A program made the position numbers and the translations under genes. Below are positions 22,701 to 55,258 of a DNA stretch of 64,000 nt, one piece after another. The notes beneath the pieces are model-generated. The model searched no databases, was not told where the DNA came from, and saw nothing but the letters and a program-made list of their open reading frames with translations. Position 1 is the first letter of the stretch. Each line of letters begins with the position of its first letter. Origin of the DNA: Chaenocephalus aceratus (taxonomy: Eukaryota > Chordata > Actinopteri > Perciformes > Channichthyidae); contig JAMFTG010000633.1 in NCBI GenBank assembly GCA_023974075.1, forward strand, positions 50,987-114,986. Reading direction: 5' to 3'.

Positions 22701-23735
22701 AGAGGAAATAGGAAGGGTATATTTAAAGGTTGTTATGTTAATAAGTTGTTGGGCTTTTTTCTTATCAATTTAGTTTGCACAGCCCTGATGTAGAAGATGG
22801 GTTTCAAGCAGTGTACTTATAGTAGCCCTTAATGGCCTTTTTTAAATGGCTAACAAGAAATGTATGTAATCTGTAGGTCACATAAAACCTCCAGCTTTGA
22901 CTAACTGTTGCCATGGTTTTGGATTTCCTTTTCTCAGGGCGAGCGAGTGGCAGAGTTGCTCCTGAATCACGCTCGGGCCAATGATTGCCAAGATGTGCCG
23001 CAGTTTAAGAAGGAGATGGCCCAGCTGGTGGACAATGCTCTCAGCAAAAGCCTCTCCCTGGGAAAGGTACTTACCTGGAATTGCAAATATCTCAGTTATA
23101 CTTATTCCTATGCACACATAGTTTATGGTGTTGGTTGGTTTTGTGTTGGGGAATAACAGTCACTAAAGATTTCTCATGATGCGTTTTGTTTGCTGTGTTT
23201 ATAGTTCCAAGTGGGGGAATTGCTGTCCAGAGTCTTTGGTGTACTCATCAAGCACAAGGTAAAATATCAGGTTACATATTTATGTTAAAAAAAAAATACT
23301 ACTGTAGCTTTAAATGCTGCCAACTGTCAATCAGGGGAGGAAACATAATTTGAATCCCTGATGGGACGTGGCAATGTAGTTTAAAACATAATTATACTGT
23401 CAATGAATATTTGGTTTTATTTTCTTAACTGAGAAATCTATGAATACAAGTCTTTAAATAGATAATCCTATACTTCAAGGTCTTCAAAACTATCTTTGTA
23501 CACGTGTCATTTGAGCTGGTTTAATACACGTACCAGCTTTGTTGCAGAAAGGTGTTTGATCAGCTATTAAACTCGATGTTGATTGTTTTTTTAGGTGAAG
23601 CTGGAGAGTAACTTTGCCTCCGTTGTGTTTGCCATCATGGTGCTGGAGGGTCTCGGCAGGACACTGGATCCAAACTTGGACATCCTGGATATTGTCAAAC
23701 CTCTGCTGCTAAAAAACTATACCTCAAGGCTCTGA
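18927..23735 (+). CDS. adck2: ADCK2, mitochondrial UbiB/aarF-domain atypical kinase
   Basis: Eight exons (18927-19790, 19928-20074, 20202-20330, 20585-20680, 20819-21097, 22938-23066, 23205-23258, 23595-23735), all with GT/AG borders and whole-codon lengths, encode 612 residues; human ADCK2 is about 626. The N-terminus is rich in Arg/Ser with no acids, like a mitochondrial presequence, and a hydrophobic segment spans about residues 90-116. UbiB signatures: FIKLGQWASTRRDIFP with the KxGQ motif (K144-Q147); VGSGCVAQVY (203-212), the ADCK2 form of the nucleotide-loop region; VAIK with the likely ATP-site lysine K288; HGDLHPGN (420-427), the catalytic loop; and LLDAG with D479, the metal-binding site, in the DAG form seen in ADCK2. 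ADCK2 is linked to mitochondrial fatty-acid and coenzyme Q metabolism. Two ATGs in tandem (18927, 18930) leave the exact start open. The gene is convergent with SRPK2. Confidence 0.96.
19928..20074 (+). CDS. adck2: ADCK2 exon 2
   Basis: 49 codons starting VIHPGVRRQVEMDILLMK and ending EEFEQLMTKQ, between a tgtacag acceptor and a gtggga donor. This is the N-lobe helix region of the UbiB fold. Confidence 0.95.
20202..20330 (+). CDS. adck2: ADCK2 exon 3
   Basis: 43 codons, IDLRFEAKNIERFQENF through SILVETFE. It contains the D-x-R-x-E-A-x-N motif of UbiB kinases. Acceptor ttttttcag, donor gtgagt. Confidence 0.95.
20585..20680 (+). CDS. adck2: ADCK2 exon 4
   Basis: 32 codons, ESEPISNYL through GIETMLKM, between cttcag and gtgaga. 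Confidence 0.93.
20819..21097 (+). CDS. adck2: ADCK2 exon 5 (catalytic loop)
   Basis: 93 codons carrying VFVDNFVHGDLHPGNIL and LQLVLLDAGIVAHL, the catalytic and metal-binding segments, with a variable Gly/Ser-rich insert between them. Acceptor ttccag, donor gtaatg. Confidence 0.96.
21172..22535. mobile_element. hAT element in ADCK2 intron 5
   Basis: The ends are cagtggttctcaactggtcg (left) and cagtggttctcaactggtgg (right, reverse complement), flanked by identical 8-bp duplications cactagag (21164-21171 and 22536-22543). There is no intact transposase. An L2 LINE tail lies inside, so the hAT either carried it or was hit by it later. The element makes up most of the 1.84-kb intron. Confidence 0.93.
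21945..22360 (+). mobile_element. L2-type LINE 3' end with (TTGCC)n tail
   Basis: The 5' part reads, in one frame, IWNKLPETCR then a TTFKSRLKTFLF remnant typical of L2 reverse transcriptase ends. It is followed by tgtaaagcactttgaattgc, gctatataaataaa and a pentanucleotide cttgccttgcc / cctcgcctcg tail. Internally, two near-copies of an aattgaactattcatat block form a partial duplication. Confidence 0.75.
22938..23066 (+). CDS. adck2: ADCK2 exon 6
   Basis: 43 codons, GERVAELLLNHARANDCQDV through SLSLGK, the C-lobe helices. Acceptor ttctcag, donor gtactt (a weaker 5' site). Confidence 0.94.
23205..23258 (+). CDS. adck2: ADCK2 exon 7
   Basis: 18 codons, FQVGELLSRVFGVLIKHK, between an atag acceptor and a gtaaaa donor. 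Confidence 0.9.
23595..23735 (+). CDS. adck2: ADCK2 exon 8 (terminal)
   Basis: 46 codons and TGA: VKLESNFASVVFAIMVLEGL through KPLLLKNYTSRL. The acceptor is tttttttag. The MVLEGLGR-LDP motif closes UbiB proteins. Confidence 0.95.
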   Translation: MKLESNFASVVFAIMVLEGLGRTLDPNLDILDIVKPLLLKNYTSRL

Positions 23736-24455
23736 CACACACACACAAGAGCTTAAGCACACTGGGCATCTGTAACAACACAACGCACCTACACTCTATA
23801 TATTTTATACATATAGTAGATCTATAGATGGAGTGCATGTGTGTGCTGTGTTCTCGATATAGTGGTGGTTGTATTCAAGCTAACAAGATGCCACTGTGGG
23901 GGCCACAGTTTCTTCACTACATTTTAGCAGTGCCCTAAATACCTCATTTTTAATTTGTTGTATTCCTACTTTGATCTCTGCTTCTCATGCGTTTCATCAT
24001 CTGTGTTTGTGCCATCATTTAATTTAGAGGAAAATAATCTTCCAGGCGCCTCTAACTGAGCCTAATGAAGGAGAGTGTGTGCTTTACACAAAGCAATCTC
24101 GTGTTTATTGAGTGCTAATGGACTCGGACATAGATTGCATCAGAGGCCATTTGTAGTGATTTAAGATATAAGAGGAACATTACTGTGACTGTCCCTTGTT
24201 GCTCTCCAATGCATGTTTAACTTTTCAATGGCTAATATTGATCTCAAGATGTCTTATTGCTCTGTATTTTATTGCATCCGAGATAATGTTGTCTAATGGG
24301 CCATATTTGCTCTTGTGTGAATCACTATACTGTTCCATTGATGAAGTGAAGGCTAGACTAAGTGTGCACACAACTGAACCATCTCTTCTAACTTTCCATT
24401 CAAATAGTGGGAACACTTGAATAATGCATTTCAATAAAACTTGTTACCAAGTGAA
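23736..24455 (+). other. adck2: ADCK2 3' UTR
   Basis: Sequence after the stop up to the expected cleavage site 15-20 nt past the AATAAA at 24433. No other feature is seen in it. Confidence 0.7.
24433..24438 (+). terminator. adck2: ADCK2 polyadenylation signal
   Basis: Canonical AATAAA followed by a ttgttacc/ggttctctc T/G-bearing stretch. It is the strongest candidate downstream of the stop codon. Confidence 0.75.
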
Positions 24456-24524
24456 GGTTCTCTCACCTTTTAGTGACTGGTGCTGCTTCAAAGCAGAACA
24501 TTCATTACATCATGGGCACAGTAT

Positions 24525-26670
24525 CCATTAATTTACAATTTTATTAAATCTGTCAATGAAAAACACAGACAAGAGATGCGTTTCTGTCAATGTCATCAGG
24601 AAGAACAGTCAGCATGGCTGAAAGAGTGAAATCAGGAGGTTTTTGGTGCAAAAAAAACTCATCACATACCTTTATTGCAAAACTGTTGACTTTTTCTTTT
24701 ATCACCATCAAGAGCCCAGATAGAGCAGCACTGTTCAAGTAAGGAGGGAGGGGAGAGGTGACAACTGCGTAAAAAAAATCTTTCAATAATAATAATGAAT
24801 AATAACAATGACAAAAGAAAATCAAAACATCTCTAAAAGACAAACACAATCACCTCAGTATAAGACGAGATGTCACGGTCACAACAACCAGAGAAAAGTT
24901 GTTTTATTTTTTTCCCTCTTTTTAATGAATTAAATAGTTTTTAAAAATATCTCACCATTTACTTATACTCATCTTTTTTCATTTATTGCGAAAAATAGGC
25001 AACTGGACTAATTGTGACGATGTTCTCTTGTGTGTTTCTGTGTGTGTGTGTGTGTGTGTGTAACAGAGAAATAGAGATTAAGTGGAGAGATAAAGTGGAA
25101 CGTCTCGGAGCGTTGGCACAGAGTAGCAGCAGTGTGTGGCAATGCAGTACTCTCACCCAGCCACCAGGTGGCACAGTTCAGTATGAACATCCCTCCAGGG
25201 CCGGAGCGATGGCCCACTGTGTCAGAGGAAGTTAAAATATGCCAACGACAGCCTCTGTTTTTGGAATGATGCTTGTGTGTTGAAACTTTGTCCACGGTCG
25301 CTTGTCTGCGTTGCAAGATCTCAGTTCTATGTACAAAGGTTTCAAATCCCTGAAGGACATCTACAAAGACAAGTGCAACCTCCATGTGACCATCCCCTTT
25401 CTGGAATAGTTAAGGGATCAAAGGGTTCCTCTATAGGGAAAAAAGGGGAATAGTACCAATCAGATAGATTAGGTAAACGTGCCACGACAGAATCAACAGA
25501 ATTGTTCTTGGGAATAAAATTCAGGAATGATGGCTGAGGACCAAGAATTAGGGATGTCAAAAGCTGAAGGGGAACAGGTTGTAACATAGTTTCCTCACTC
25601 AGAGGGGACACCAAAATATCCTAACATAAGTCTTTCTAACATAATGTTCAAGAGAGGTGATGAAACAGGAAAGAAAGCAGCGTAATGCACAAATAAAATA
25701 TCGCATCCATCGTCCATTTGTCATATCCGTTCATGCTGATCCATCAGTCTCTCCATGCATTTTAAAAATAGTCTTTTAAGACCAAGCAGTCCTCCTCCGT
25801 GTTGAATTGATTGTATTTTGTTTAATGCTCGTCCCGCACTTTTTCTGTCAGTCTTTGTCAGCCCCCTGGAGGACTGGCTGCCCTCCAGTTCTCTGAGGCG
25901 GCTCCCAGCAGGAGCATATAGCCCATTTACAAGGGGGATAGAAGGGACACCAAACAGTTAGGAGGGGCTTCTTGGGATTGGATTTGTGGAAGAAATCAGG
26001 GTGTAAACTTTAAGTACGATGTGGGTGTGCGTCCTTCCATAGCAGGGCGAGGGAGCGCAAGGAAGGCCAACAGGGCTGGAAAGAGAGAAGAAGGGTCTAT
26101 GTATAGGTCTTAAGCTCAGCGCTCATTATCTTCTCATAAACAAAATTGTCTTTGAGGCCCAAGCTACGTTAAGGTCATGGCAGATGAAGCTTCACGTTGA
26201 CTTTTGTTTCACGTCATCGAAAAGATCAGCAGCTCTCAGTGATCCATGACTGGATCCAAACAAGGTACAACTGAGAATTCGTAGGAGATTAGATGGAAGG
26301 GACTGGCTCTTCACGGCAGAACAAAGCACATCTCTTCCCAGACTTCTCCCTTTTGCGTGAGCAGCATCTATCTTTAAATGATCTTTTTGGGAGATGTTTT
26401 GGAAGACACAGCTATTATGCCAAATTATCTCCATATGCTTGTCTTTGAATTCCTTTTGGGAATGTATGAGGGGCTTGTGTGGTATTTAAGCCTACTCAGA
26501 TAAGCATGAAATGGATGTGTGGGATAGGGCAGGAAAGAATAATCATCTACTCCGACTGTCTTTAGCTTCTCTCCATGCTGTTGTTCCACCGGCTGCCACC
26601 AGGGGGGGGGGGGTGTTTGGGCTAACAGTGGGGGGACGAAGGGAGGAGGGCATCTGATCAGACATTGTGG
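24525..26670 (-). other. srpk2: SRPK2 3' UTR
   Basis: Minus-strand sequence from the TAG at 26671 to the AATAAA at 24545-24540. It contains a short TG tract (about 25036-25060) and a homopolymer G run near 26604. No internal gene is visible; short open frames here are not supported. Confidence 0.7.
24540..24545 (-). terminator. srpk2: SRPK2 polyadenylation signal
   Basis: tttatt on the plus strand, that is AATAAA for the minus-strand transcript. Predicted cleavage lies near 24520-24525, leaving less than about 100 bp to the ADCK2 cleavage site coming from the other side. Confidence 0.65.
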
Positions 26671-47665
<20,995 letters not shown>

Positions 47666-49260
47666 CTGCACACACAGCAGAGGAGAGGCAGTTGGGTTAC
47701 CTTTCAGCTAACTTTGTACAGGAAACAAACTCCCAGTATGAACATTTTTGGTATATTTTGGTATCAGAGCGAGGGCACCTTCAGACTGAGCTTTAGGTGC
47801 CGATGACTAATGACTACATAATAACTTGCTTCTGACTGGCATCATTCAAACGTGAATCATCCAGCTAATACAAAAGCAAAGAACACTTTTATATTTGCTT
47901 TTCTAAAGATATTTGGTCGGACAGAAAAATAGCTCGGGAAGAGATGTTTTATACGTCCAATTTTGGAATAAATGAAAGATCCAAGCGGCATAAAGGCAGA
48001 AGAAGAAAGACATCACAACACCAGAAACTTTACGTGATTCCAATACAATAAAACCATCAGAAATAAGTCATATATTATATCAAACTTTTTTTGGTCAACA
48101 CAGATAAAACCGAGCCAACTGATTATATTTTGTTGGCCAACAGAACTGAACTGAAAGCCCCTTTAACATTTAAGACAAAAAAGTAGAGCACTTGATCTTG
48201 TTACTTCTACAACCACTTCCAATAACAGGATCGTTTTTTATTATCAACTAATTTCAACAAAGCTATAAAAACAACTGTCACATTAGTGTCAATTGATATA
48301 TTGTGTCAAAACTGTACCTTAAAAGATATATATACTCTCAAGACATTTAGATCCAATGCTAAGACAGACATTCAACTTGTTACTGACAAAGATTTCTGAA
48401 GATGAGATATGGATTACATTGTGATGAATAACAAACTGCTGCCCTGTCTAAACCATAACAGGCGTTGCTTGATGGGCCCACATTGTGTGTGGCTCACAGA
48501 CAGTCTGGTTGAACCGATCAACACCCACCACGCACTTCAGACATGAATCACCAGAACAACTGGAATTCATCCAAAAACATTTCTTCCTAAATTCTTGAAT
48601 AATGTAGTATTACCGGTATGTAGCAGGTATTCTTAAAATGCATGAGGTGACAAATGACAGTGACGCCATCATAAATGATATACAGTAATGACACATCGAT
48701 AAATTAGACTTGATAAGACAAAGTTGATCTCCACAGTCTTAAGCCTTGTTCCACTTCCTTTAGCTGGTCTAAAATGGAACCGAGCCCATGAGAGTGGACA
48801 TAAATTAGGCTGCAGAGCACAGGCTGCCTCTTTCCCCAGCCCGGCTGCTTTTTGGGCATTTATCCAGGTCGACTTACAATGATTGATCAGGCAGGGGTTC
48901 AGGGTTTTGCTTTAGGAAATAGCTATTTGTCGGTTTCGGGAACATGCCTGCAAAGTTCCTGTTTGTTTCCCACCAACCAGTGTGCTCATTTGTGAAGACA
49001 CTGCAAACTATGGGTCCTTATTTGTCAAATTAAATACTGCCTTAAGGTTTATTGCAATCTTTAATTTGAATGAAACTACTGTTTACTACTGTTCATGGCT
49101 GCATTGTTGCGGTTGCAGCGTTTCCAAAGTTAAAGGTCAGGACATCCCAAGGGGAACAAGATTATTCTGAAGGGCTAAGACAAGTCATTTATGCTATGCA
49201 AATTACATTTATTAACTCACACTATTTTTAGCTTTTTTTAATTGCAAACAGCTGAATAAC
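47666..49260. other. Upstream/first intron of SRPK2, nothing recognised
   Basis: AT-rich noncoding sequence; no exon, RNA or clear element found. Confidence 0.45.
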
Positions 49261-49761
49261 TTGAAGAGGGCATATTATGCTGATTTTCAGGTTCATATTT
49301 GTAAGTAGTGTCTCTACTGTCACCTATGACTGTGACATGTTTCCATGCTTTAATGTTCAAAAAGCTCTTTATTTTTCACATACTGCCTGTGCTGCAGCAC
49401 CTCTTTTCACCCTCTGTCTGAATCCAGAGCCCAGTCTGCTCTGATTGGTCACCTGGTTGGCTCAGTTGTGATTTTTCCAGTGCTTAGAGATGTCCCGCAC
49501 CTTCGCCTATCACGTACAATGTGTTGGAGCTCTAGCCAATAGAAGCCCGCGTGTTACATAGAAATATCACTATGTGCCAGAAGTAAACAAAGGAGTCCAA
49601 TTGAGCTGTTTCAGGAAGGGGGGGGGGGGGGGTGTGTGGGAGAGAAACTCCCTCTGGAGGGAACACAGGGATTTTGGCCTTTGCAGACCATTTACATGCA
49701 CAAAAACCTATAACACTCCAGGAAAGGGGAAACCCCAAAAGTTATAACTGGGCCTCTTTAA
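49261..49761 (-). mobile_element. Second copy of the 'ggccctattatgc' MITE, reverse orientation
   Basis: Reverse complement of the family at 37005-37419: it ends gggcctctttaa near 49761 and carries the same central blocks (gcccagtctgctctgattgg, agtaaacaaaggagtcca). The left end is degenerate. It contains a G homopolymer near 49618-49632. Confidence 0.7.
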
Positions 49762-50453
49762 CCTCTCTTTGACTCTACTGTATATAGTATTCAAATAAAA
49801 ACGGACATATCCTTCTTTTATTGACCTTATCTTTGAAAATATGCTGTGCGTGCAATACATTCAGAATGGATGTATGCCGTCAAAACACGTGTCCACATTC
49901 ATTGTGATTGGAGAATATAGCCACTTCCATATCTGATTGTGTTCCTGTCAGATGAGCTCTCCGGTCACCATCTTGTACATCTGCAAATCGTGTCATGTGC
50001 TTTAAAGGGTAAGAGTCTAGCTCTCATTCATCAGTACTGGGAAAAGGGCTGACATTATTAAATCTAACATTTACTTATCAAGACTCTATCGTATCTTCAC
50101 ATTAAGACAACGTGATGTTTCAATTATGTCCCTGTGTGACTAGAACCAAGCTCGACAAACACTTCCCATTCGGTGTCACTTCACGGTTACCAGTAGCATG
50201 ATCAAAAGCTATATTAAGACAGAAATAAATATATATAAACACACAAAGCCAGCGCTTGTGAGCTGTTATGAAATTGTGGTCACAGGCTCAGACACATGAT
50301 GGAGCCTCTTGGTGCGTAGCCATGGCAACTGCAGTGCAAGAAGAAAGGGGGGGGGGATGATCCAGGACACAAAGCGTTAACGTGGCCAACAAAAACACTC
50401 ACACAACGGCAGCGGTTCTTCCAATGCAGGAGAACATAACCTGGCATTGAGAT

Positions 50454-50814
<361 letters not shown>

Positions 50815-50984
50815 GAGGGCTGTGTCCTTGCAGAAGGATTCTGCTTCTTTACCAAAGCAGTCACGTAGGGTGTCATACATCACGTCTCTTCTTGCCATTG
50901 GCTGCACAAACACTTAGCCTCCCATAACTTCCTGGACCCGAGCCAAGCAGCAAAAACATTAAGAGAGCAAAGACGCCACAGCCT

Positions 50985-51360
50985 GAGAGACAGACAGGTA
51001 GAGCAGGGGGAGGACGGCGAGAGAATGAAGATGAAGCGAGGGGGGAAAGACACAGAAACCAGAAAGAGGGGGAGTTGAAGAGAAACAAGAAAGAGGAAGA
51101 CTCTGAGTCAAAGAAGAGGGTAGAAAGAGAAAGAGAAAGTCAGACATACTGTAGACATAAGCAGAAAGAGAGACAAAATGATATATACAGAGACGTTGAG
51201 AACAAAAATAAAAGGGAGGGAGCGACAGGCAGACAAGCACAAGCAGAGACAAATAGAGGTGGAAAGCCAGAAAGAGAGAGAGACAAGCAGAGAAAACAAA
51301 GGCAGCAGACAAGAAAAGAAAAAAACAGAAAAAGAGCGAGACAGGAGGAAAACAAATAAC
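50985..51360. repeat. Purine-rich (AG) low-complexity tract
   Basis: Strongly A/G-biased plus strand (agaaagagagagacaagcag-like units). The long Lys/Arg/Glu-rich and Phe/Ser/Leu-rich open frames on the two strands reflect this bias, not genes. Confidence 0.75.
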
Positions 51361-54300
51361 AGCAAGGACACAATCAGGCAGGAAAACAAAGTGCAATCCA
51401 CACCGAGACACACTGCACATCATTCCACTTTGAATTCCACTAAATAACAGGTGGAGGTGGATAAAGACTCAGTGCTGAGCAAGTGGTAAACAAACAGGAG
51501 GATGACAACAACCTCATCTTTGAACACAAACACACATCGAGCCAAGGTCATGACCTTCAAACACACAGTGCTCCTTTTGTGTAACTACACATTAAGAGGG
51601 TGTTTGCGATCTGATCTTTTCTGCTTTTGTTTGTGTGAAGGTTTTTCTTGGACGCACATCACCGCATAATCCATCCATTCCTTCACTGACGCACTGTACA
51701 GAGCCATTGCATATGTAACACCGTGACCTTGTTAAATACGCTCTACAAAAACAAGTCATTCCTGCATTTCTTCATGCTTTAGATCAGGTTTTAAAGATGT
51801 CAACTATTGTAAACAAAACCACCACAATCAGTAGTTTAAAATGGTGATTCTTAAATGTACCACACTGAGATTCAGCAGCAGGCTGTCACACTTACCATGC
51901 TCCTTCCTTTGGGTGAAGGTGTAATAATCAATTTCCTGCACTTACTTGCAGTCATTTGCACACTAGCTGAATCAATGTTCTCCTCAACCAAAGATAGATA
52001 GATAGATTCAACTTATTGTCATTACACAGTACAGGTACCATGAAACAAATCGGTTTCTCTGCATTTCACCCATCCTAATGTTAGGAGCTGCCATTATGTA
52101 CGGCGCCCGGGGAGCAGTGTAGGGAACGGTGCCTTGCTCAGGGACACCTCAGTAGCACTTGGTCTTTCCGGGGCTTGAACTGGTGACCTTCCAGTTGCCA
52201 AGCCAAGTCCCTATGGACCAAAGGGTTTAATTATACCTCACATATGCACAGCAGCTAGCACTCTCATTGAGCTTTGAGCCCTGTAACTAAGCATCTACAT
52301 TTTAAATAGTTAAAGACCAACCAATATGGCACAAGCTAGAAGGCAAAGTCTTTTCTGAGCATGGTACCTTTTATTTTTGTACCGTGTGTCACAGCACCAT
52401 AACGTTGATCACTGTTATTTTCCTCATTGCACACGTACCGCTTGCTTGTTAAGCCGGGGGTAGGACAAAATGAACCCAGCAGTAATTTAAAGTGTGTATA
52501 GAAAAAAAAAACGGAGGAGAAAATGAGTACGGCATAAACAATGCAGTAGTTCAGCTTCACCCGTGTGTATTTGGGCACGTGTGGGAGAGGTATGTCTATT
52601 TGTGTTGCCGACTCCTGCAGTAATGCACGTTTAAGACATGTTTCATGGACTTCTAAACAATCCTTTCCTGGGACTACTTTATTGGTAAATCACTCATTTG
52701 AAACTGGTAAAGCCGTTCTAGTATTTGACGGGTTCAGACAGGTCTCTCAGCGATACTAACTTTGTACCGTGTAGGAAGTGACTGCAGAATGTGCTGTTTA
52801 TCTTTGAACTTCTTGTTATGTGTGTGAACATGCCCAGGCTTTTCCTGACACCTTAACACAAGTGTAAGTGTGTGGACAGATAGCAAACACAAACACACAC
52901 ACGGCCCGTTTTCAGACTCAGCATTTCCACTATCACACCTTGCAATGGCATCTGTAGTCCCAGTGTTACATTTTCAACTGCTTGGCACTTTTTTCTGGAT
53001 CCAACATAGGGTGTACAGCAGGAGACAAAAGAACCACACATGTGTTAAGATGTTGTAGTTTCATGCTGATAAGCTGAGGATACAGTTGAAAACAATTGAA
53101 AACAATTTCTGCATGAGTTCATCTAACTGCAGTGGAAATGCTACGCTGTGCGGCGGGTTGTGGTGGAGGATATTAAGCACGAAAATGATTTCATTTCACA
53201 AAGTCCACAGGGAACAGATGGAAACAGACGACTGGATCTTTCACCAATCGTAAAGCAAGGTTTCCTCGTAAATTCCTCATCGTAGCTCACTGTGTAATTA
53301 CGTCTGAGGCGTTTTGCTGCTGCATATTGCTGACCTGACAGGGCGGGAGAGAAAATATAAACAGTGAAGAGGTAAAACAGCTTCTATATTGACTGTCTAA
53401 ACAAGCATTTATTTGGATATAAATACAGCTACGTGTCAACAATTACAAGATATCACTGGTAGCATTATTACAATGAAGTTAAAGCTTGGCACTTGAAAAT
53501 ATATTGTATTGGTGTTTGATTCAAAACATAGATCTATAATCAATCAGCCTTAACAATCCATTAATGGTCAGGGTTCATTTCTGAAAGGCTCAATAATCGG
53601 TTAAACAAATGGGCACTGTAGTTTATCCAGTTTTATTTTGGTTAGTATTTACAACAGTTGGACGGTGTATGTGAAGTCCAAATAAGCTGAGGTTTATTTG
53701 TATGGATCGACAGGCCACCTACGCAATTATGTGGCTCACCAATATATTTAATTAGTATTTAAATGACTTCAAATAGGTGGTGGAGGTAGGTATGGAGGCT
53801 CGAGTAGTCAAAATCTTTCACTGGATAAAATATTTAGAGGGTTTTGTAAATTCTTCTTCCTCCTGGCGAATACACTTTTTTTCTGTATTTCAGTCGATAC
53901 ATATTTGTGTATGCTGTGGCTTGTTTTTGTTGCTTGTGTGTATTATGTGTATATAATGAGTTATTATGATTAAGATTTGCTTTGTCAGGCTTGTCCTTTC
54001 CGCTATAACAGGCCAAAATACAAGCGCTAATGCAATTACACAATGTTCCCGTCAGCATGTAGTTCTGGAGAGAGACCTAAAACTATCTGGAACCTGCCGT
54101 TTCATTGCATATCCTCTTTGCAATTTATATATTCATTTTTTTATTTCCCTGGTCCCGATTGACAAGACAAATTATTATTATTGTCAATGTTCCATATTGT
54201 CCCCTGCTGTCCCCGCATGCCTACTGAGACCTGACATCAATGATGTTTGATGCTGTTAATTACATCTGGATACCCCAGGAAACCCCCGAGCGTCAAAACA

Positions 54301-54849
54301 CCTCGGAGCAGCCGTATAGAGGAGTTGACCTCTCTCAAGTTCACACTTGATGACTCATCCTTAAGCATTTCTCATTATCACCAAGGTAACAGGTATTCCT
54401 TAGCAACAAGAGCACCGTCCTCCACTCTCAATGCTGAGGCGTGGGTTTCAGACCGCGGGTGTCCTTCAGCTCCGCTACACCATTCCTACAGTCTCTAGCT
54501 CTGATTGATTCATCGTTAATCTTTCATCCTCTCCGTCCCTCCATCTTGGCCCGGTCGGGCAGCTGACTCATTCTCTCCTCTCCTACAGAGTCTGTGCGGA
54601 GAGCTCAGAATACAGCACATCGCCACTGGCTGCGCTGCCCCCACATTACCTCCATCTGCACATTACGGCTCAGACGGATCCTGTTTCATACCGCCAGTCG
54701 TTCATTTACATACATTATGACAAGACTTCAAGTTTTAAAACATCTAATTGATGCAGCAAAACCAAAATCCTGCACCTACGTTACCCACCAACTCAGACGT
54801 TGATTCAGGTGTGTTATGCTAGTAGCAATTAATGTAGCAAGTAGCTTCT
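51361..54849. other. Noncoding interval upstream of SRPK2
   Basis: No exon or RNA recognised apart from the retroposon-like piece at 52000-52230. The GC-richer stretch 54280-54720 stands out from the AT-rich surroundings and could be regulatory, but nothing specific supports that. Confidence 0.35.
52000..52230 (-). repeat. LINE/SINE-like 3' fragment
   Basis: Starts with gata units and caacttattgtcattacaca, then tgccttgctcagggacacct and gaactggtgaccttccagtt, a composition typical of a fish retroposon 3' region in reverse orientation. Confidence 0.5.
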
Positions 54850-55055
54850 AAGATCAAGCGAGATGAGCAGCTAGCAACTGAACATGGGACAGGTAAGCTC
54901 ACTTTTTTCATGTATTATTTTTGTGTCCCCAAACCGGAATAATTCAGTCCCTCATGGAATAATAGAAAAAGGCTGTTTCATTTCCGTACAGACCTCTTGT
55001 GAAAGCCTTGATCGTAATGCAACACCCCCCCCCTCTCAACCAACTTCCTCCTGAC

Positions 55056-55060
55056 TACTT

Positions 55061-55093
<33 letters not shown>

Positions 55094-55258
55094 GCAGCTT
55101 TGATTTATATAGCGCCTTTCAAGGGACCCAAGGTTTTCTGTTTTGTTTTGTTTCTTTGTTTTTGTTTTGTTTGTCTACCCTCCCTCCCAAATGTAAAGCG
55201 TCTTTGGGTTCAAGAAAAGCGCTATAGAAATAAAATGTATTATTATTAACACAGCAGC
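55056..55258. repeat. (TAA)n flanked by LINE 3'-end sequence
   Basis: About 12 AAT units, then ttgatttatatagcgccttt (reverse LINE end), a T/G-rich middle, and tgtaaagcgtctttgggttc ... cgctatagaaataaaatg (forward L2-like end) with tattattatt. Two retroposon ends face each other. Confidence 0.6.

Noticed and set aside
51075..51447. Lys/Arg/Glu-rich open frames on the plus strand
   Set aside because: They follow from a purine-rich low-complexity tract; no splice context, homology or conserved motif was recognised.
54553..54572. Minus-strand ATG (MSQLPDRAKME) considered as the missing SRPK2 exon 1
   Set aside because: The sequence does not resemble the SRPK2 N-terminus and has no suitable donor in the required phase.
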